From contig CAKOSD010000091.1 in the NCBI GenBank assembly GCA_934101745.1, positions 1 to 5,114 of the forward strand: DNA of 5,114 bases, read 5' to 3'. This DNA is from an uncultured Bacilli bacterium (lineage in GTDB: Bacteria; Bacillota_I; Bacilli_A; RF39; UBA660). Of this stretch, positions 5,099 to 5,114 are shown one piece after another. Made by a program: the position numbers and the translations under genes. The first letter of the stretch is position 1, and every line of letters begins with the position of its first letter. The notes below the pieces were generated by a model, which worked only from the letters and a program-made list of their open reading frames with translations, was not told where the DNA came from and ran no database searches.

Positions 5099-5114
5099 GT
5101 AAAAAATTTTAAGT

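Overview
The window looks like a low-GC Gram-positive bacterium (Bacillota, perhaps an uncultured gut lineage). Base composition is strongly AT-rich, ribosome binding sites are of the AGGAGG type, and the genes belong to a type VIIb secretion (T7SSb, Ess/Yuk/WXG100) locus. TGA serves as a stop (end of the 97-aa gene) and Trp is TGG, so the standard bacterial code applies rather than the Mycoplasma code. The species cannot be named from the sequence.

Layout. Positions 1-872 (+ strand) hold the right-hand part of a decayed IS256-family insertion sequence. Its transposase is cut by the window edge, frameshifted in an A-run at 60-64, and lacks the segment carrying the catalytic Glu. Everything from 919 to 5061 is on the minus strand and is read from right to left: (1) a 553-codon gene whose first ~44 residues resemble the start of a flavin reductase and whose remainder is the last two ATPase-like domains of EssC; (2) a YukD/EsaB ubiquitin-like gene overlapping it by one base; (3) a 142-bp gap with a terminator-like hairpin and an overlapping extended -10 promoter; (4) six tightly packed small genes (109, 106, 174, 94, 97 and 101 aa), all predicted helical. 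One of these is a textbook WXG100 protein, one is a second WxG protein, and the other four are WXG-like or Lap-like. A strong rho-independent terminator at 876-916 closes the operon immediately beside the IS end. A second minus-strand terminator lies inside the IS.

How it may work together (inference). EssC is the T7SSb motor, and its C-terminal domains select substrates. Here the C-terminal module stands alone, without the FHA, transmembrane and first ATPase domains. It has its own promoter and ribosome binding site and is followed by YukD and a block of Esx-like candidate substrates or chaperones. This resembles a substrate-recognition cassette: an orphan EssC tail plus its cognate small secreted proteins, working with a T7SS core encoded elsewhere. 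The flavin-reductase-like head suggests that the module was captured behind another gene's promoter and start codon by recombination. EsaA, EssA, EssB and a recognisable LXG toxin are not in this window.
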